64,000 nt of DNA, taken from positions 248,001 through 312,000 of the forward strand of contig CAWANP010000006.1 of NCBI GenBank assembly GCA_963783445.1, given 5' to 3'. Source of the stretch: CAWANP01 sp963783445 (lineage in GTDB: Bacteria > Chloroflexota > Anaerolineae > JAAYZQ01). Each line of letters opens with the position of its first letter. Within the stretch, counting starts at the first letter, position 1. This document shows, piece by piece, positions 1-11,699 of the stretch. The translations under genes were made by a program, and so were the position numbers. Below the pieces are notes generated by a model that saw only the letters and a list, made by a program, of their open reading frames with translations, was not told the origin of the DNA and did not search any database.

Positions 1-113
1 GAAACCGAGACGGCCATACTGCCCAGGTAATCGGCCCAGGTCTGGCTCAGGTATCCCTGGACCTGGATCTGGTAGCTGACGGGTTCATCCCGGGCTATCG
101 GTTGTTGTACCAT
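1..113 (-). CDS. Small hypothetical protein, 5' part only
   Basis: An ATG at 113-111 (minus strand) follows a GGAGAG ribosome-binding site at about 7 bases and opens a frame that stays open for 37 codons to the window edge. The product starts MVQQPIARDEP and contains the patterns YQIQVQGYL and TWADYLGSM, with Trp and Tyr in a regular pattern. From memory this resembles small (about 80-100 residue) hypothetical proteins with a YxIxVxGxL-x-W pattern that accompany MalT-type regulators, but I cannot name a family. The rest lies outside the window. It is transcribed away from the regulator that follows, so the two genes are in line on the minus strand. Confidence 0.5.
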   Translation of the reverse strand, partial: MVQQPIARDEPVSYQIQVQGYLSQTWADYLGSMAVSV

Positions 114-300
114 CAACTCTCCGATCTAGTACTCTTCGCTCGCGATAGAATCTGATAACCAATATCACCAAATTGGATCGCATTCTACCACGTGGCGCAA
201 GGCCGCGCATCGTACACAGGTAGTAGAAAGGTAGTATCTTTTGTTCGTGTGGCGAAGGACAGACTGAGGAGACGCGAGCTAGTTGCTGGTGAGCAGTTCG

Positions 301-2999
301 TCAATCTATGGGGAGAACACCCAACTGCTGTGCCTTGCGGATGGCCTGCCAGCGACCGCGGACATCCAGCTTGCGGTAGATATTCGTGGCGTGCCGCTTG
401 ACCGTATGCACAGAGATCACCAGTTTGCTGGCGATCTCTTCGTTGGTTAGTCCGTCGTGCATGAGCCGCAAGATTTCCTCTTCCCGCCGGGTCAGGTGTT
501 TCGCCGGGGCGGCGGCAACAGGATCGCCCCTTGGAGTCGGTTCGAAGGCCGCCAGGATTTCAGCCAGGTAGTGGGGGGTGATGCTTGGCTGATCCATCTG
601 CTGGAGCAAAACTCGAAGCTGTGGGCCAGCGTCCACGAAGGACCGGATGAACCCGCCGGGTTCGGCCAGGCTGAGCGCTTCGTTCAGAGCTGCCAGTGCC
701 TGCTCCAGCTCACCTAGCCGGTCATGGGCCAGGGCCAGGTGAGCCAGGATCGGGATGGCGCGTTGGACGCGATGTTGCTTCTTGGCTACTGCTAGCTTGT
801 CCTGAAGCGTATCTCGCGCAGCCCCGACCTCTTTTTCGTCCCGGCCGCGATGATGATGCGTGCCTGTGTCAAACCGGGCGACTCGAACCAGAGGAAGGGC
901 TCGGCCAGCCGCTGGGGATTGAAAGAACGTGCCCAACGCAGCGCCCGTGCCACATCTCCTTGTTGAAGCCATTGGCCCGCCTGGATCGAGTCCACTGGCG
1001 GCAACAAGCTGGTGTTGTCCAGTCTCAGGGTTTCAGCCCGAAGCCCGTCGATCATCTCCTGGGCCTTCTCCAGTTCGCCCTGGATCTGAAGGATCCGGGC
1101 CAGTCCTAACATACAAGTGGACGTCGTCAGAAACTGTGCTGCATACCGCCAGTTCAGGACCTCCAAAAAGTGTGCCGTCGCCGCAGCCTGATCGTTCCAT
1201 TCGTAGTGCAACAAGCCCGAGAGCCAGTTTGCCCCAGTTACGGCATTGACGTGATTCATCTCGGCGGCATAGGCCAGATTCCGCTGGGTCGCGCCAAGCA
1301 TCTGGTGCAGATCGCCAGACAGATAGTGGACCAAAGACAAGCCATGATACAATTGAGGGGGGGCCAGGCCCCTTGTCGGGGCATCGCCCAGGGCTTGCTC
1401 AAGGCTGCGAACCGCCGCTTCCTTTTCGCCCAACGCCTGTTTGGCCAAGGACGAGAAGACCAGGGCTGTACTCCGTGCTCCGCGCTCAGTTATTGGCAGG
1501 CATTCCAGTGCTCGCTCGGCCAAGTCCTGGCTTTTGCGGAACTCATCGTGGTTCGTGAACGCCATCGCGGTGCGCAGGGCGTAGATCTGGCCCCACATGG
1601 GTCGCTGATCCCTGGCAAGAGGGCCGCCCCGAGGATCGTCGAGGCAGCTTTCTGCGGCATCGAGGATGCCATCTATGGCCGCTATCCGTGCCTGGCGATA
1701 GAGCAGCCAAGCCTGGGCAATCAGCAACTGCGGCTGCTGCCAGACCGCTTCCGGAGGCAGGAGCGACAGCCATCGTTCCAGTGCCTGGCGTTCCAGATGG
1801 TTGAGTAGATTATGGGCATTCTCCTGGACAATTCGCACCGCAGATTGGACGTCACCCGCGGCCAAGGAATGCTGCAGAGCTTCCTCGACCAGGTCTTGAG
1901 CCTCAAACCAGTCGCTGGCCCGGCAGTGCAAGGCGCTGATCTCGTCTTCACTGACTTGGCTGTGAAGTGCTGCCCTGAGCATCTCCCGGAATAGCTGGTG
2001 GTAGCGATACCAGCCCCCCTCCTCGCCCAAGGAGATGAGGAACAGATTGGCCCGTTTCAACTCATCCGGCAGGGCCGATGCGGACCCGGGGGACAACTCT
2101 AGCATGACATCGCACAGGTCCGCGCAGAAACGATCCAGAATGGAGGTCCGCAGCAAGAACTGCCGCACGCTGGCAGGTTGATGGCTGAGAACCTCAGAGG
2201 CCAAGTACTCGGCCACGAACTGGGCAGTGTCGCCTCCAAGGCCAGCCAGGGCTTCAGCCGGATTGTCCATCCCACGCAGCCACAAAGTCGCAAGGTGCAG
2301 GCCGGCGATCCAGCCCTCAGTACGACTGGCGAGCAGGGCAGCGATCTCGGGGTCTGTAGACCGTTCCAGCTCTAGTTCCAAATAGGACTGTGTCTCTTGT
2401 TCGGAGAACCGGAGGTCCTGGGCTCGTACCTCCAGGATCTGCCGGCCGGCCCGCAGCCGATCCAGGGCAAAAGGCGGGTCTGTGCGGCTGGCGACGGCGA
2501 GGTGGACCTGGTTGGGCAGATACTGGATGAGCTGGGCCATCAGTTGGTGTACAGAAGCGTCGCGGATGGTATGGTAGTCATCCATGGCCAGGATGAGAGA
2601 ACTGGGAAGAGCCTCCAGATCGTTGGCCAGTGCGCTGACAAGGTTGTCGATTGGCGCAGGGTAGAGTGCGTGTAGCAGCTGCCAGGTGCCGGTGCAGCTC
2701 GTTGGATATGCGGTCCGTATGGCAGCCACGGCGTAACTTACAAAAGGCCCGATGTCACTTTCACCAGCGTCGAGCGATATCCAGGCCGTCGGCGTGGAAC
2801 AAGTGTCAAGCCACTGGGCCATCAACGTGGTCTTGCCGTACCCGGCTGGCGCAGAGATGAGTGTGAACTTGCGTTCTTCACTGCATTCCAACCTGCCCAG
2901 CAGGTGGGGGCGGACCAGCAGATCTCCCCTCAGCCGAGGGTGGACGAGCTTGGTCTGTATGAGGTTGGATAGCTTGGTCTCTCTGCTGCTTTCCTGCAC
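301..2999 (-). CDS. MalT-like LuxR-family ATP-dependent transcriptional regulator, one frameshift
   Basis: This is a large STAND-ATPase activator of the MalT type, about 900 residues. The P-loop reads SAPAGYGKTTLMAQW near the N-terminus. TPR-like helices fill the middle. A LuxR helix-turn-helix sits at the C-terminus (LTRREEEILRLM, then NEEIASKLVISVHTVKRH). The frame breaks once near 825-845: ARIIIAAG in one frame continues as RDEKEVGAARDTL in another, next to a GGG and an A-run, so one base is probably missing. I take the GTG at 2999 as start because an extended -10 (TGGTATAAT) at 3043-3051 lies downstream of the longer ATG at 3071, and AGAGGGAC precedes the GTG. The ligand is unknown; MalT relatives sense sugars. 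Confidence 0.85.
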
Positions 3000-3042
3000 G
3001 AGTCCCTCTGCATGGCTATGCCCGATGCCATGATTCTCCTGG

Positions 3043-3051
3043 ATTATACCA
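3043..3051 (-). promoter_or_regulatory. Extended -10 promoter for the MalT-like regulator
   Basis: Read on the minus strand this is TGGTATAAT, a TGn-extended consensus -10. No good -35 is visible. Transcription from here would begin near 3036, inside the longest open frame, so it supports the internal GTG start at 2999. Confidence 0.45.
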
Positions 3052-3216
3052 CAGACTCGCCAGTGGTGCACCCATCAATCATCAAGTCGCAAGTACCAAG
3101 AGGGCAATCCATTCGGCACTTGACCAGGAAGAGGGGGCGCGGGCCAGACTCACGATCTCATGCCCGGAGACCCGGAGCCTAGTTTCCAACCAGTCTGCCC
3201 GCGGTGGAGGCTCTAG

Positions 3217-3537
3217 CAGACTCTGGCTGCAGGAGAGCCTATCCTTGCGCCGGTGATTCTGCTGGCTGAGGCGGCCTCCGCGCTGAGTCGCGGACTGGGA
3301 GACCTGAAAGCTGCGCATCACGTTGTTGGGCAAGTCAAGCGTTCGGATGTCATTAAACTGTTGCCTGTGACGTGGTCACTGGCTGAGCGCCCAGCTTTGA
3401 TAGCTGCCGACGACAGGGTCCGAGGGCGCGATGCAGCGTACGCCGCTTTGGCTGCCCAGTTGGAGGACAGTCTGGTCACCCTTGATCAACAACAGTCAAT
3501 GCGCACTAGCGAGACCGTGATGGCCCGAGAGCCTTGA
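3217..3537 (+). pseudogene. PIN-domain (VapC-like) toxin relic, N-terminus missing
   Basis: From a GTG at 3253 the frame encodes VILLAEAASALSRGLGD and later AADDRVRGRDAAYAALA and SLVTLDQQQ. These are the middle and C-terminal motifs of VapC-type PIN nucleases (the helix before the second acid, the RGADAxYxALA segment and the final LVTxD strand). Upstream the frame reads AAGEPILAP, which also fits the family, but it meets a stop at 3214-3216. The first 40 or so residues, with the first catalytic Asp, are not recognisable in any frame. No antitoxin gene is adjacent. I read it as a decayed toxin gene. The rest of 3072-3553 shows nothing I can assign. Confidence 0.5.
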
Positions 3538-3553
3538 GGGCGCCAGCATCAGC

Positions 3554-4639
3554 TCAGGCGGAAATCTTTATTACCGCTCGCAAGACCCCATCCTGATAGC
3601 CAGCCACCATCTCAAATGCCTCGCCGATGCGCTCCAGGGGCAGCAGGTGGGTGGCCAGTGACTTGACGTCCACCTGGCCTGCCCCCACCAACCGCAAGGC
3701 CCGCTCGTAGGTGTGCTTGGAGCGGCGGACCATCTTGATGGTCAGGCCCCGCCGGCGCACGGTGTCGGGACTGAAGGTCATGACGTCCTCAGAGGGGATG
3801 CCGGCAATGATGACCTTGCCGCCCAGGCGAGTGACAGTGGCTGCCTGCTGCGGCGTCTCTGGCGCGCCGGCCGCCTCAAAGGCCACGTCTACCCCCCGGC
3901 CACCGGTCAGGCGCAAAATCTCTTCCGTCACATCGTTTTCCGTTGGGTCCAGCGCCACGTCGGCGACATAATCCAAGGCAAACTGCCTGCGGAAAGCCAG
4001 CGGCTCGGTCATATAGACCTCGCTGGCGCCGCCCGCCCGGGCCACCGCCGCCGTCAGCAGGCCGATGGGCCCGGCACCCAACACGGCCACCGTATCGCCC
4101 GCCTTCAGGTGGCCCAGGTCCACGGTGTGGATGGCGATGCCCAGCGGCTCCAGCATGGCGCCCTCCACGGGGTCCATGCCGTCCGGCTGTGGGAAGCAGT
4201 TCTCCACGGGCATGACCGTGTATTCGGCGTATACCCCATCGACGGGCGGCGTGCTGCAAAAGCGCACATTGGGGCACAGGTTGGGGTGCCCGTGCAGGCA
4301 CTGCTCGCAAGCGCCACAGGGGATGCCCGCCTCGACGGCCACCAACTGCCCAGATTCCAGCTCCGTGACCCCGTCGCCCATTTCGGCCACCCAGGCCGAG
4401 AACTCGTGGCCCAGGATCATGGGCCCGGTCACGACCTGGCTGCCGATGCGGCCTTCCAGGTAATAGTGCACGTCAGAGCCACAGACGCCTACTGCGGCTA
4501 CCTTGAGCAGCACCTCGCCAGGACCGGGTACGGGCTTGGGCAGCTCTTCTAGTCTCAGGTCGCGGATGCCGTGCAGGCGCGCGGCGCGCATGGTGCCAGT
4601 GTCCGATTTCCTAAAACGATCGTCGTGATTGTTATCCAT
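3554..4639 (-). CDS. Zinc-dependent sorbitol/threonine-type dehydrogenase (MDR family)
   Basis: This is a full-length (361 aa) medium-chain zinc dehydrogenase that oxidises a polyol or sugar alcohol with NAD(P). The catalytic-zinc region reads GVCGSDVHYY and GHEFSAWV. The structural-zinc loop has the four-Cys pattern CGACEQCLHGHPNLC. The Rossmann motif is LGAGPIGLL. CGSDVHY with the EGRIG segment is typical of sorbitol/L-iditol dehydrogenases. The gene stands alone on the minus strand, overlapping an older LamG remnant at its 5' end. The exact substrate cannot be read from sequence; a role in sugar-alcohol oxidation fits the locus. Confidence 0.85.
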   Translation of the reverse strand: MDNNHDDRFRKSDTGTMRAARLHGIRDLRLEELPKPVPGPGEVLLKVAAVGVCGSDVHYYLEGRIGSQVVTGPMILGHEFSAWVAEMGDGVTELESGQLVAVEAGIPCGACEQCLHGHPNLCPNVRFCSTPPVDGVYAEYTVMPVENCFPQPDGMDPVEGAMLEPLGIAIHTVDLGHLKAGDTVAVLGAGPIGLLTAAVARAGGASEVYMTEPLAFRRQFALDYVADVALDPTENDVTEEILRLTGGRGVDVAFEAAGAPETPQQAATVTRLGGKVIIAGIPSEDVMTFSPDTVRRRGLTIKMVRRSKHTYERALRLVGAGQVDVKSLATHLLPLERIGEAFEMVAGYQDGVLRAVIKISA

Positions 4640-4852
4640 CTACCTGCCTCTGTCTCGAACTTGGGATTGCCGCTCTCGTCGGTGTTGCTGGTGCGGACTC
4701 GGAGCTGATGCTCGTTGCCGTCTTGGGCCAGCATGGCGTTGCGATAGGTACGGTCCTCGGCCAGGGCGAGAATACGGCTTAGGCTTTGAGTGTCGTCCTC
4801 GGGCTGGCCCCAGGCTTCGAGGGCGACCTCCGTGCCGTGCGGCTTTCAAGCA
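4640..4852 (-). pseudogene. LamG/concanavalin-type domain remnant
   Basis: Read on the minus strand, an open frame without a usable start encodes VALEAWGQP, then SRILALAEDRTYRNAML, AQDGNEHQLRVRTS and TDESGNP. This is the pattern of a LamG-like (concanavalin A superfamily) domain: an EAW strand, a RI-L strand, a RN-x-LGQ-like strand and an RxRT strand. It is truncated on both sides and runs into the start of the dehydrogenase gene, so I read it as a fragment left by deletion. Family assignment is from memory of the pattern. Confidence 0.4.
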
Positions 4853-4854
4853 GC

Positions 4855-5217
4855 CTACCAGGCAGGCAGCGACAAGGGGACGCCTTCAGCAGTGACGTTC
4901 TTATAGAGGCCGAACCCGGCCTCTTTCATGCGTCTCCACCGCTCCTGGCCGATGACGCGAGGACCAATCAGGACATCGTAGTCTAGCGAGACGTCCGCTG
5001 CCAGGGTGCTGATCTGAGCCCGAAGTGGCCAGCTCTCTTCCCTCACAGTGATCAGTATGTCAATGTCTGACCCAGGGTGGCTATCGCCACGGGCTTTGGA
5101 ACCGAACAGGAACGCCTGCACGAACTGCCCGCTGAGGTGTTCTTGCAGGCTCTGCAGAAAGGCCTGAACCGCTCCTTGCTCATTGAGCGTGAGGTGTTCG
5201 ATCGTTCGTTCGCTCAT
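4855..5217 (-). CDS. MNT-type nucleotidyltransferase antitoxin
   Basis: A 120-aa minimal nucleotidyltransferase. The core motif reads FLFGSKARGDSHPGSDIDIL, i.e. GSx10DxD, with a later Asp in the ADVSLDYDVL segment that could be the third acid. MNT proteins paired with HEPN proteins act as antitoxins, in characterised pairs by AMPylating the HEPN toxin. Its ATG overlaps the stop of the upstream HEPN gene by 4 bases, so the two are translationally coupled. Length and order (HEPN first, MNT second) match the common HepT/MntA arrangement. Confidence 0.85.
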   Translation of the reverse strand: MSERTIEHLTLNEQGAVQAFLQSLQEHLSGQFVQAFLFGSKARGDSHPGSDIDILITVREESWPLRAQISTLAADVSLDYDVLIGPRVIGQERWRRMKEAGFGLYKNVTAEGVPLSLPAW

Positions 5218-5624
5218 AGTCTACCTTCCTGCCGCAAGTAGCCTTCGATGCGTTCCACGAAAAGCCGGGCATCCGCCATGTCTTTTTCCGCAACTCGAGT
5301 CTCTACCGGTAGCCCGACTTCATAATCGCTGGTGTGCCGGTCATCCATTACTCGTCCGTAAATGCGGCTGTATTGAACCTCGATGATGCCCGTTTTCACA
5401 AAGCGCTCCCGAAACAAGGCAATGACGCCCGAGTGCTTGCCACGCTCAAGCCCTTCGGTCACAAGCAAAGCATTGGCAGCGTAAAAGATGGCATAGTAGG
5501 CGCGGTTTACTGCCGAGTCTGGATATGCTTCAGACAGATTGAGGCTGGCGACGTCCAGCATTTCCCAAGCGCGCTCGAGATAGAGTCGAATTTCTTGCCT
5601 GACAATATCCTCTGGAGTTGACAT
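5214..5624 (-). CDS. HEPN-domain protein (HepT-like toxin)
   Basis: A 136-aa HEPN protein, predicted RNase toxin of an MNT/HEPN module. Features are the helical core with NRAYYAIFYAANALL (typical HEPN helix 2), a GLERGKHSG segment, and RVMDDRHTSDY near the end of the bundle. I use the ATG at 5624 (MSTPEDIVRQ), not the frame-open start 45 codons earlier, because the upstream part has no family similarity. It overlaps the MNT gene by 4 bases. Confidence 0.8.
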   Translation of the reverse strand: MSTPEDIVRQEIRLYLERAWEMLDVASLNLSEAYPDSAVNRAYYAIFYAANALLVTEGLERGKHSGVIALFRERFVKTGIIEVQYSRIYGRVMDDRHTSDYEVGLPVETRVAEKDMADARLFVERIEGYLRQEGRL

Positions 5625-5759
5625 GATTCCCTCGGATGATAGTATAGCAGGAAATGGCCGGAAAATCAAGCTTGTCGCTCTTCTCACTCTCCCCAAACCC
5701 CATACAACTGCATGGTGCATTGCACCACACATCCAGATTCCTGGTCTCCATGTAGCCAC

Positions 5760-5795
5760 AAAAAGGCAGGCAGGGCGCCCTTCGCCCTGCCTGCC
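5760..5795 (-). terminator. Rho-independent terminator of the fucI operon
   Basis: A perfect 13-bp stem (GGCAGGCAGGGCG at 5765-5777 pairing with 5783-5795) with a 5-base loop is followed on the minus strand by TTTTT. It lies 25 bases after the isomerase stop codon and is the natural end of the long minus-strand sugar operon. Confidence 0.85.
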
Positions 5796-5820
5796 CGATT
5801 AGCCTAAATCTGGTCAGTGT

Positions 5821-7636
<1,816 letters not shown>

Positions 7637-7702
7637 CGTTTTTCCTCCTTGCCTATCGCGTAATAAGTGATTGTTCCTTCGTTCAGTCTCGGACCTGTGA
7701 CC

Positions 7703-8755
7703 TTACCCAAGCACCGCGTCTCGCAGACGGCGGGCCTCGTCGGGCGTGTCGGCCCGGCCAATGACGCACAGGCCCTCTGGCGGGAGCCTGTCTATGATCA
7801 TGCGCATCTCTTCGGCCGAAAAGAAGGCATGCACGATCAAGGGTTTTCTCTCCTGGATCCTGGCCATCACCGGGATCAGTTCCCCGATCGATGCCCCATG
7901 ATCCGGCGTCAGCTCGATGGCGACCAGCTCCTCCATCTCCAGCAATCGGTCCAGGGTGTGAAGCTGGGTTGAGTGCAGGTGGATGTAGGCGTATTCGACC
8001 TGCTGCACGACCCGGGCGTGGGAGGGCATCACGATCTCGTCGTGGAAGCGCGACGAGAGCATAAAGGCTGGGTCTTCGCTGAACTCGCTGATCCGGCCCG
8101 GTGCCCAGATGTACCGCTGCGCGCTTGGGTAGCCACCGTGCCAGGGCGGGATGCGCTCGTACTGGCGGTTGACCAGGTCCAGCCAGACCTCGGTGAATCT
8201 GCTCAGAGCAGGTCCGGCCTCGCCAGGCCGATCGTAGAGGTCAAAGGCAAAGTCTGTGTTGCCGCGCAGGTCGACCAGGGCGCTCAGCGGGCTCATGAAC
8301 TCGTTGGCGGCCACCGGATAGCGGCCATTGGCCTGTTCGACCATGGCGTCGGTAAGCTGCCACAGGACCCTCAGCCAGGGATCCTCGCTGCCAACCTCGA
8401 TCCGGTGGATCTGCCCATAGTCTTTGATAAAGGGCTCGGCCCAGACCGAGTCGCCGCCTGAGAAGACCGGTGCGCCTACGGCTGCGGCCAGCCAGCGAAA
8501 CTGGTACAACTGTGTTGCGGTCCAGAACAGGTCGCCGGTGCAATCCTGCCACGCCTCAAACTGGGCCTCGGTGTAGGCCAGGATGCGACCGATGTCAATG
8601 TCCTCGGGCGCTACCCGCCCCTCCTCGCGCCCGATGAGCTGGACGGTGTCAGGCGAAAAGTAGCTGCCAGTGAAGCCCACCACCGGCCGGTCATGATTGC
8701 TTTTTTCCCAGAAGGCTCTCTGATGGGCCAGCCTGTCCTGTAGATCGTTTTCCAT
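7703..8755 (-). CDS. Distant URO-D-like TIM-barrel protein
   Basis: A 350-aa soluble protein. Overall layout resembles the URO-D/MtaA methyltransferase superfamily: an N-terminal arm, a long alpha/beta barrel, a segment VEYAYIHLHSTQLHTLDRLLEM where family members carry their metal-binding HxCG motif, and an AIELTPDHG strand. Here the motif reads HLHSTQ, with no cysteine, so the zinc site of corrinoid methyltransferases appears absent. It sits between the zinc dehydrogenase and fucI in the sugar operon. Function unknown; membership of the URO-D superfamily is an inference from pattern only. Confidence 0.5.
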   Translation of the reverse strand: MENDLQDRLAHQRAFWEKSNHDRPVVGFTGSYFSPDTVQLIGREEGRVAPEDIDIGRILAYTEAQFEAWQDCTGDLFWTATQLYQFRWLAAAVGAPVFSGGDSVWAEPFIKDYGQIHRIEVGSEDPWLRVLWQLTDAMVEQANGRYPVAANEFMSPLSALVDLRGNTDFAFDLYDRPGEAGPALSRFTEVWLDLVNRQYERIPPWHGGYPSAQRYIWAPGRISEFSEDPAFMLSSRFHDEIVMPSHARVVQQVEYAYIHLHSTQLHTLDRLLEMEELVAIELTPDHGASIGELIPVMARIQERKPLIVHAFFSAEEMRMIIDRLPPEGLCVIGRADTPDEARRLRDAVLG

Positions 8756-8874
8756 GTGCTATCCTGAACTTTTGCCTCCATCTACCTCTGGACCGTCCCG
8801 CCCCCCGCTGCCCTGGTACGGGATCGGCGGGGGAGCGGAGCGGCCAGAAAAGGAGGAAGAAAATGAAACCAAGC

Positions 8875-9904
8875 TTAGTGCTGCGACGCCTTCATGTCGA
8901 CCAGGATCTTGGCAACAGCGCCAGGGTTCTTGCTCCAATCCTCCAGCGCTTGGGCTGTCTCCTGAAAGGGAACCACCCGCGTGACCAGGTCGGTGAAGGG
9001 CTGCTGCCGGGCCTCCAGCATTCTGATCACGGCTGGGAAAACGCGCAGCGCATTGCGCGAGCCCCGGATGTCCAGCTCCTTGCGGACAAAGAGCGTCGTG
9101 TTGTAAGATACTTCCTGGTTGGCATAGCCGACATAGACCACCCGCCCGGCGTAGCAGACGGCGTCCACAGCCAGGCGGTAGGTCTGGGGCAGGCCCACGG
9201 CTTCGATGGCCACGGCCACCCCTTCATCTTTTGTGAGGCGGGCGACCTGCTCCAGCAGATCCTCCCTGGTGGAGTTGATGGCAGTGCTGCGCCCCAAAGC
9301 GGCGAGCCAGTTCCAGCTTGCCGTCGTCTACGTCCGCGGCGATGACGGTCGCCCCCTTGCGTACCGCGGCCGCCACGGCGCCCATGCCGATGGTGCCGCA
9401 GCCGATGACGAGCGCCGAGTCGGTCTCGCTCACCTGCCCCCGGTTGGCGGCGTGGTAGCCGACGCTCATGGGCTCGACCAGGGCCAGTTCCTCCAGGGTG
9501 AGCGCCTGGCTGGAGAACACCTTGCTGTAGTGGATGGCAAAGCGCTCCACCATGGCCCCGTCGCGCTGCAGGCCCAGCGTCTCGTTGAACTGGCAGGTAT
9601 TGATCCGGCCCAGGCGGCAGGCCGGACAGATGCCGCACTCGCTGTAGGGCCACAGTGTTACCCTGGCCCCATCCTGGACAGAGTCCGGAACCTGGCTGCC
9701 CCTGTCAACGATGGTCCCACTCACCTCGTGGCCCGGGATCCGCGGATAGGTGCCGATGGCAAAGGTGCCGCGGTACATGCCCAGATCGCTGCCGCATAGG
9801 CCGGCATAGCCGATTTCCACCAGAACGTCCTCGGGCCCCAACTGGGGCTCGGGTACGTCGACGATCTGGACTTTTCCCGGCTCTGGCAGTGAGATAGCTT
9901 TCAT
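8875..9904 (-). CDS. Zinc-binding alcohol/sugar dehydrogenase (MDR family), one frameshift
   Basis: Medium-chain dehydrogenase of about 343 residues. The N-terminal part shows GYAGLCGSDLGMYRG (catalytic zinc), PGHEVSG, four structural-zinc cysteines (CGICPACRLGRINTC) and the Rossmann motif VIGCGTIGMG. The frame breaks near 9295 at ARRFGA, continuing as STREDLLEQVARLTKDEG and ending KILVDMKASQH. The ATG at 9904 overlaps the lactonase stop (TGATG). Position between lactonase and fucI suggests it oxidises the deoxyhexose or a pathway intermediate. Confidence 0.8.
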
Positions 9905-10737
9905 CACGCCTCCAACCCATAGAATCTGATGGCTGTGCCGCCCCAGACCTCTGCCTGTTCATCCCTGGAAAGGTTCTCGGCATAATCCTCAACGAGCCCG
10001 ACCACCCGGGCATAGCTGCCGGCCACGGTGCACACCGGCCAGTCAGAGCCGAACATGATCCGCGCCGGGCCAAATGCCTCGAAAACAACATCCAGGTAGG
10101 GCCTCAGGTCAGTGGGCTGCCACCGCTGCCAATCAGCCTCCGTCACCATGCCCGAGATCTTGCAGGTCACGTTGGGGTAGGCGGCCAGGCGCCGGATATC
10201 GCTGGCCCACGGTTCCATGGTGCCGTCCTTGATAGATGGCTTGGCGATGTGGTCCAGCACGAAGGGCTGGTACGGGAATTGCTCCACAACCTGGCAGGCC
10301 ACGGGCAGATGCCGGGGAAAGACCAGAATGTCGTAGGTCAGTCCGAAATCAGCCAACTCCGCGAGACCCGCCAGGAAAGCGGGCCGCAGCATGAACTGGT
10401 CGTCAGGCTCGTCTTGCACCACGTGGCGGACCCCGCGAAAGTAGGGAGAGGCGCAGAAACGCTCCAACTGCTCGCCCAGGCTGGGGCTTTGCAGGTCCAC
10501 CCAGCCAGCGACACCCTTGATCAGGGGCTGCCCTTCGGCCAAGTCCAGCAGCCACTGGGTTTCGGCCAGGGTCTGGCGGGCCTGGACGGCTACGCTGCCA
10601 CCGATGCCCAGCGGGGCGGCAAGCGCCGCCAGGTCGGCGGGCAGGTGGTCCTTCTGGAGGACCTCCATACCGGGGCCGATCCAGCCATACTCCTGGGGCG
10701 TGTAGTGCCAGAAATGCTGGTGCGCGTCGATCCTCAC
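9904..10737 (-). CDS. Amidohydrolase-family L-fuconolactonase-like hydrolase
   Basis: A 277-aa metal-dependent hydrolase of the COG3618 amidohydrolase group, which contains L-fucono-1,5-lactonase and L-rhamnono-gamma-lactonase. The metal-site motif IDAHQHFWHY opens the protein; HIAKPSIKDG and MFGSDWPVC supply the later His and Asp. It would open the lactone made by the upstream aldo/keto reductase. The GTG start overlaps the stop of that gene (GTGA) and its own stop overlaps the next start, so the three genes are tightly coupled. Confidence 0.85.
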   Translation of the reverse strand: MRIDAHQHFWHYTPQEYGWIGPGMEVLQKDHLPADLAALAAPLGIGGSVAVQARQTLAETQWLLDLAEGQPLIKGVAGWVDLQSPSLGEQLERFCASPYFRGVRHVVQDEPDDQFMLRPAFLAGLAELADFGLTYDILVFPRHLPVACQVVEQFPYQPFVLDHIAKPSIKDGTMEPWASDIRRLAAYPNVTCKISGMVTEADWQRWQPTDLRPYLDVVFEAFGPARIMFGSDWPVCTVAGSYARVVGLVEDYAENLSRDEQAEVWGGTAIRFYGLEA

Positions 10738-11699
10738 GATTGCTTCTCCACTGCGCCGGGGTCGTCGTTCTCGGGGCGGCCCTCTTTCCAGCAGACGTTG
10801 GCCACCGGCTCGATCATTCGTTGGACGGTGGCCAGCAGCTCGGGGTCGGGGGCAATACCCACTGACCTGAGGTTCCGCTGCACGCTGCGGACCTTGCTCA
10901 TGCCCACCAAAGTCGTGGCCACATCCTCGTGTTGCAGCGCAAACTGCAGGGCCAGGTCGGCCACGTCCACACCCTGGCCGCGGCAGTAGTCGGCAGCCTG
11001 CTGGCCCACTTCCAGCACGCGCCTGGGAGCCGGGTGCCAGTCCGGCGCGCCCTTTTCGGTCAGCACGCGCATGTGCAGCGGCGAACCATTGATCAAGCCG
11101 ATGCCCTTCCGGCGCGCTACGGGCGTCAGGACATCGTCCATGGAGGTGTCCATCAGGTTGTAGCGGCAGTAGGATAAGATGGTGTCAATGCTGGCGGCCT
11201 CGGCCACCGCGCTCAGAATCCCTACGGGGTAACCGGTAATGCCCACAAAGCGGACTTTGCCGGCTTCCTTCAGTTTGAACATCGCCGGCAGCGTTTCGTC
11301 CATGATCTGATCCTTGCTGCCGTATTCGATGTCATGGATCTGAAAGACGTCGATGGTTTCGGTCTGCAGTCGCCTGAGACTCCCCTCCACCGAGCTGAAC
11401 ACGCGCCCGGCCGAGAAATCGAAGGCGTCTGTGTCATAGCGCCCCATCTTGGTTGCCAGGTAGACCTTGTCCCGGTGACCAGCCAGGGCCTGGCCCAGTC
11501 GGGCTTCGGCCAGGGTGCGACCATAGTAGGGGGAAACGTCAAAGTAGTTGATCCCCTGTTCAATGGCATAGTGTACGGCCCGCACGCCTTCCTTGGGGTC
11601 GGCAGCGCCAAACTCGTTGCCCAGCGGCGAGGCGCCGTAGCTCAGTATGGAGACGCTCAGGCCTGTCTGGCCCAGTTCCCGGTAGATCATGTCTGTCAT
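10734..11699 (-). CDS. Aldo/keto reductase, L-fucose/L-galactose dehydrogenase-like
   Basis: A 321-aa AKR. The catalytic tetrad is visible: Asp in NYFDVSPYYG, the Tyr following it, Lys in LATKMGRYD and His in FQIHDIEYG. The N-terminal YRELGQTGLSVS and the C-terminal GMSKVRSVQRNL are typical. SPYYGRTLAEARLGQAL is characteristic of the L-galactose/L-fucose dehydrogenase branch, which makes the 1,5-lactone with NAD(P). Coupling to the lactonase gene supports this. The substrate could also be L-rhamnose. Confidence 0.8.
   Translation of the reverse strand: MTDMIYRELGQTGLSVSILSYGASPLGNEFGAADPKEGVRAVHYAIEQGINYFDVSPYYGRTLAEARLGQALAGHRDKVYLATKMGRYDTDAFDFSAGRVFSSVEGSLRRLQTETIDVFQIHDIEYGSKDQIMDETLPAMFKLKEAGKVRFVGITGYPVGILSAVAEAASIDTILSYCRYNLMDTSMDDVLTPVARRKGIGLINGSPLHMRVLTEKGAPDWHPAPRRVLEVGQQAADYCRGQGVDVADLALQFALQHEDVATTLVGMSKVRSVQRNLRSVGIAPDPELLATVQRMIEPVANVCWKEGRPENDDPGAVEKQS

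Noticed and set aside
3082..3333. 83-aa minus-strand protein
   Set aside because: It overlaps the PIN relic on the opposite strand and has no family pattern or ribosome-binding site.
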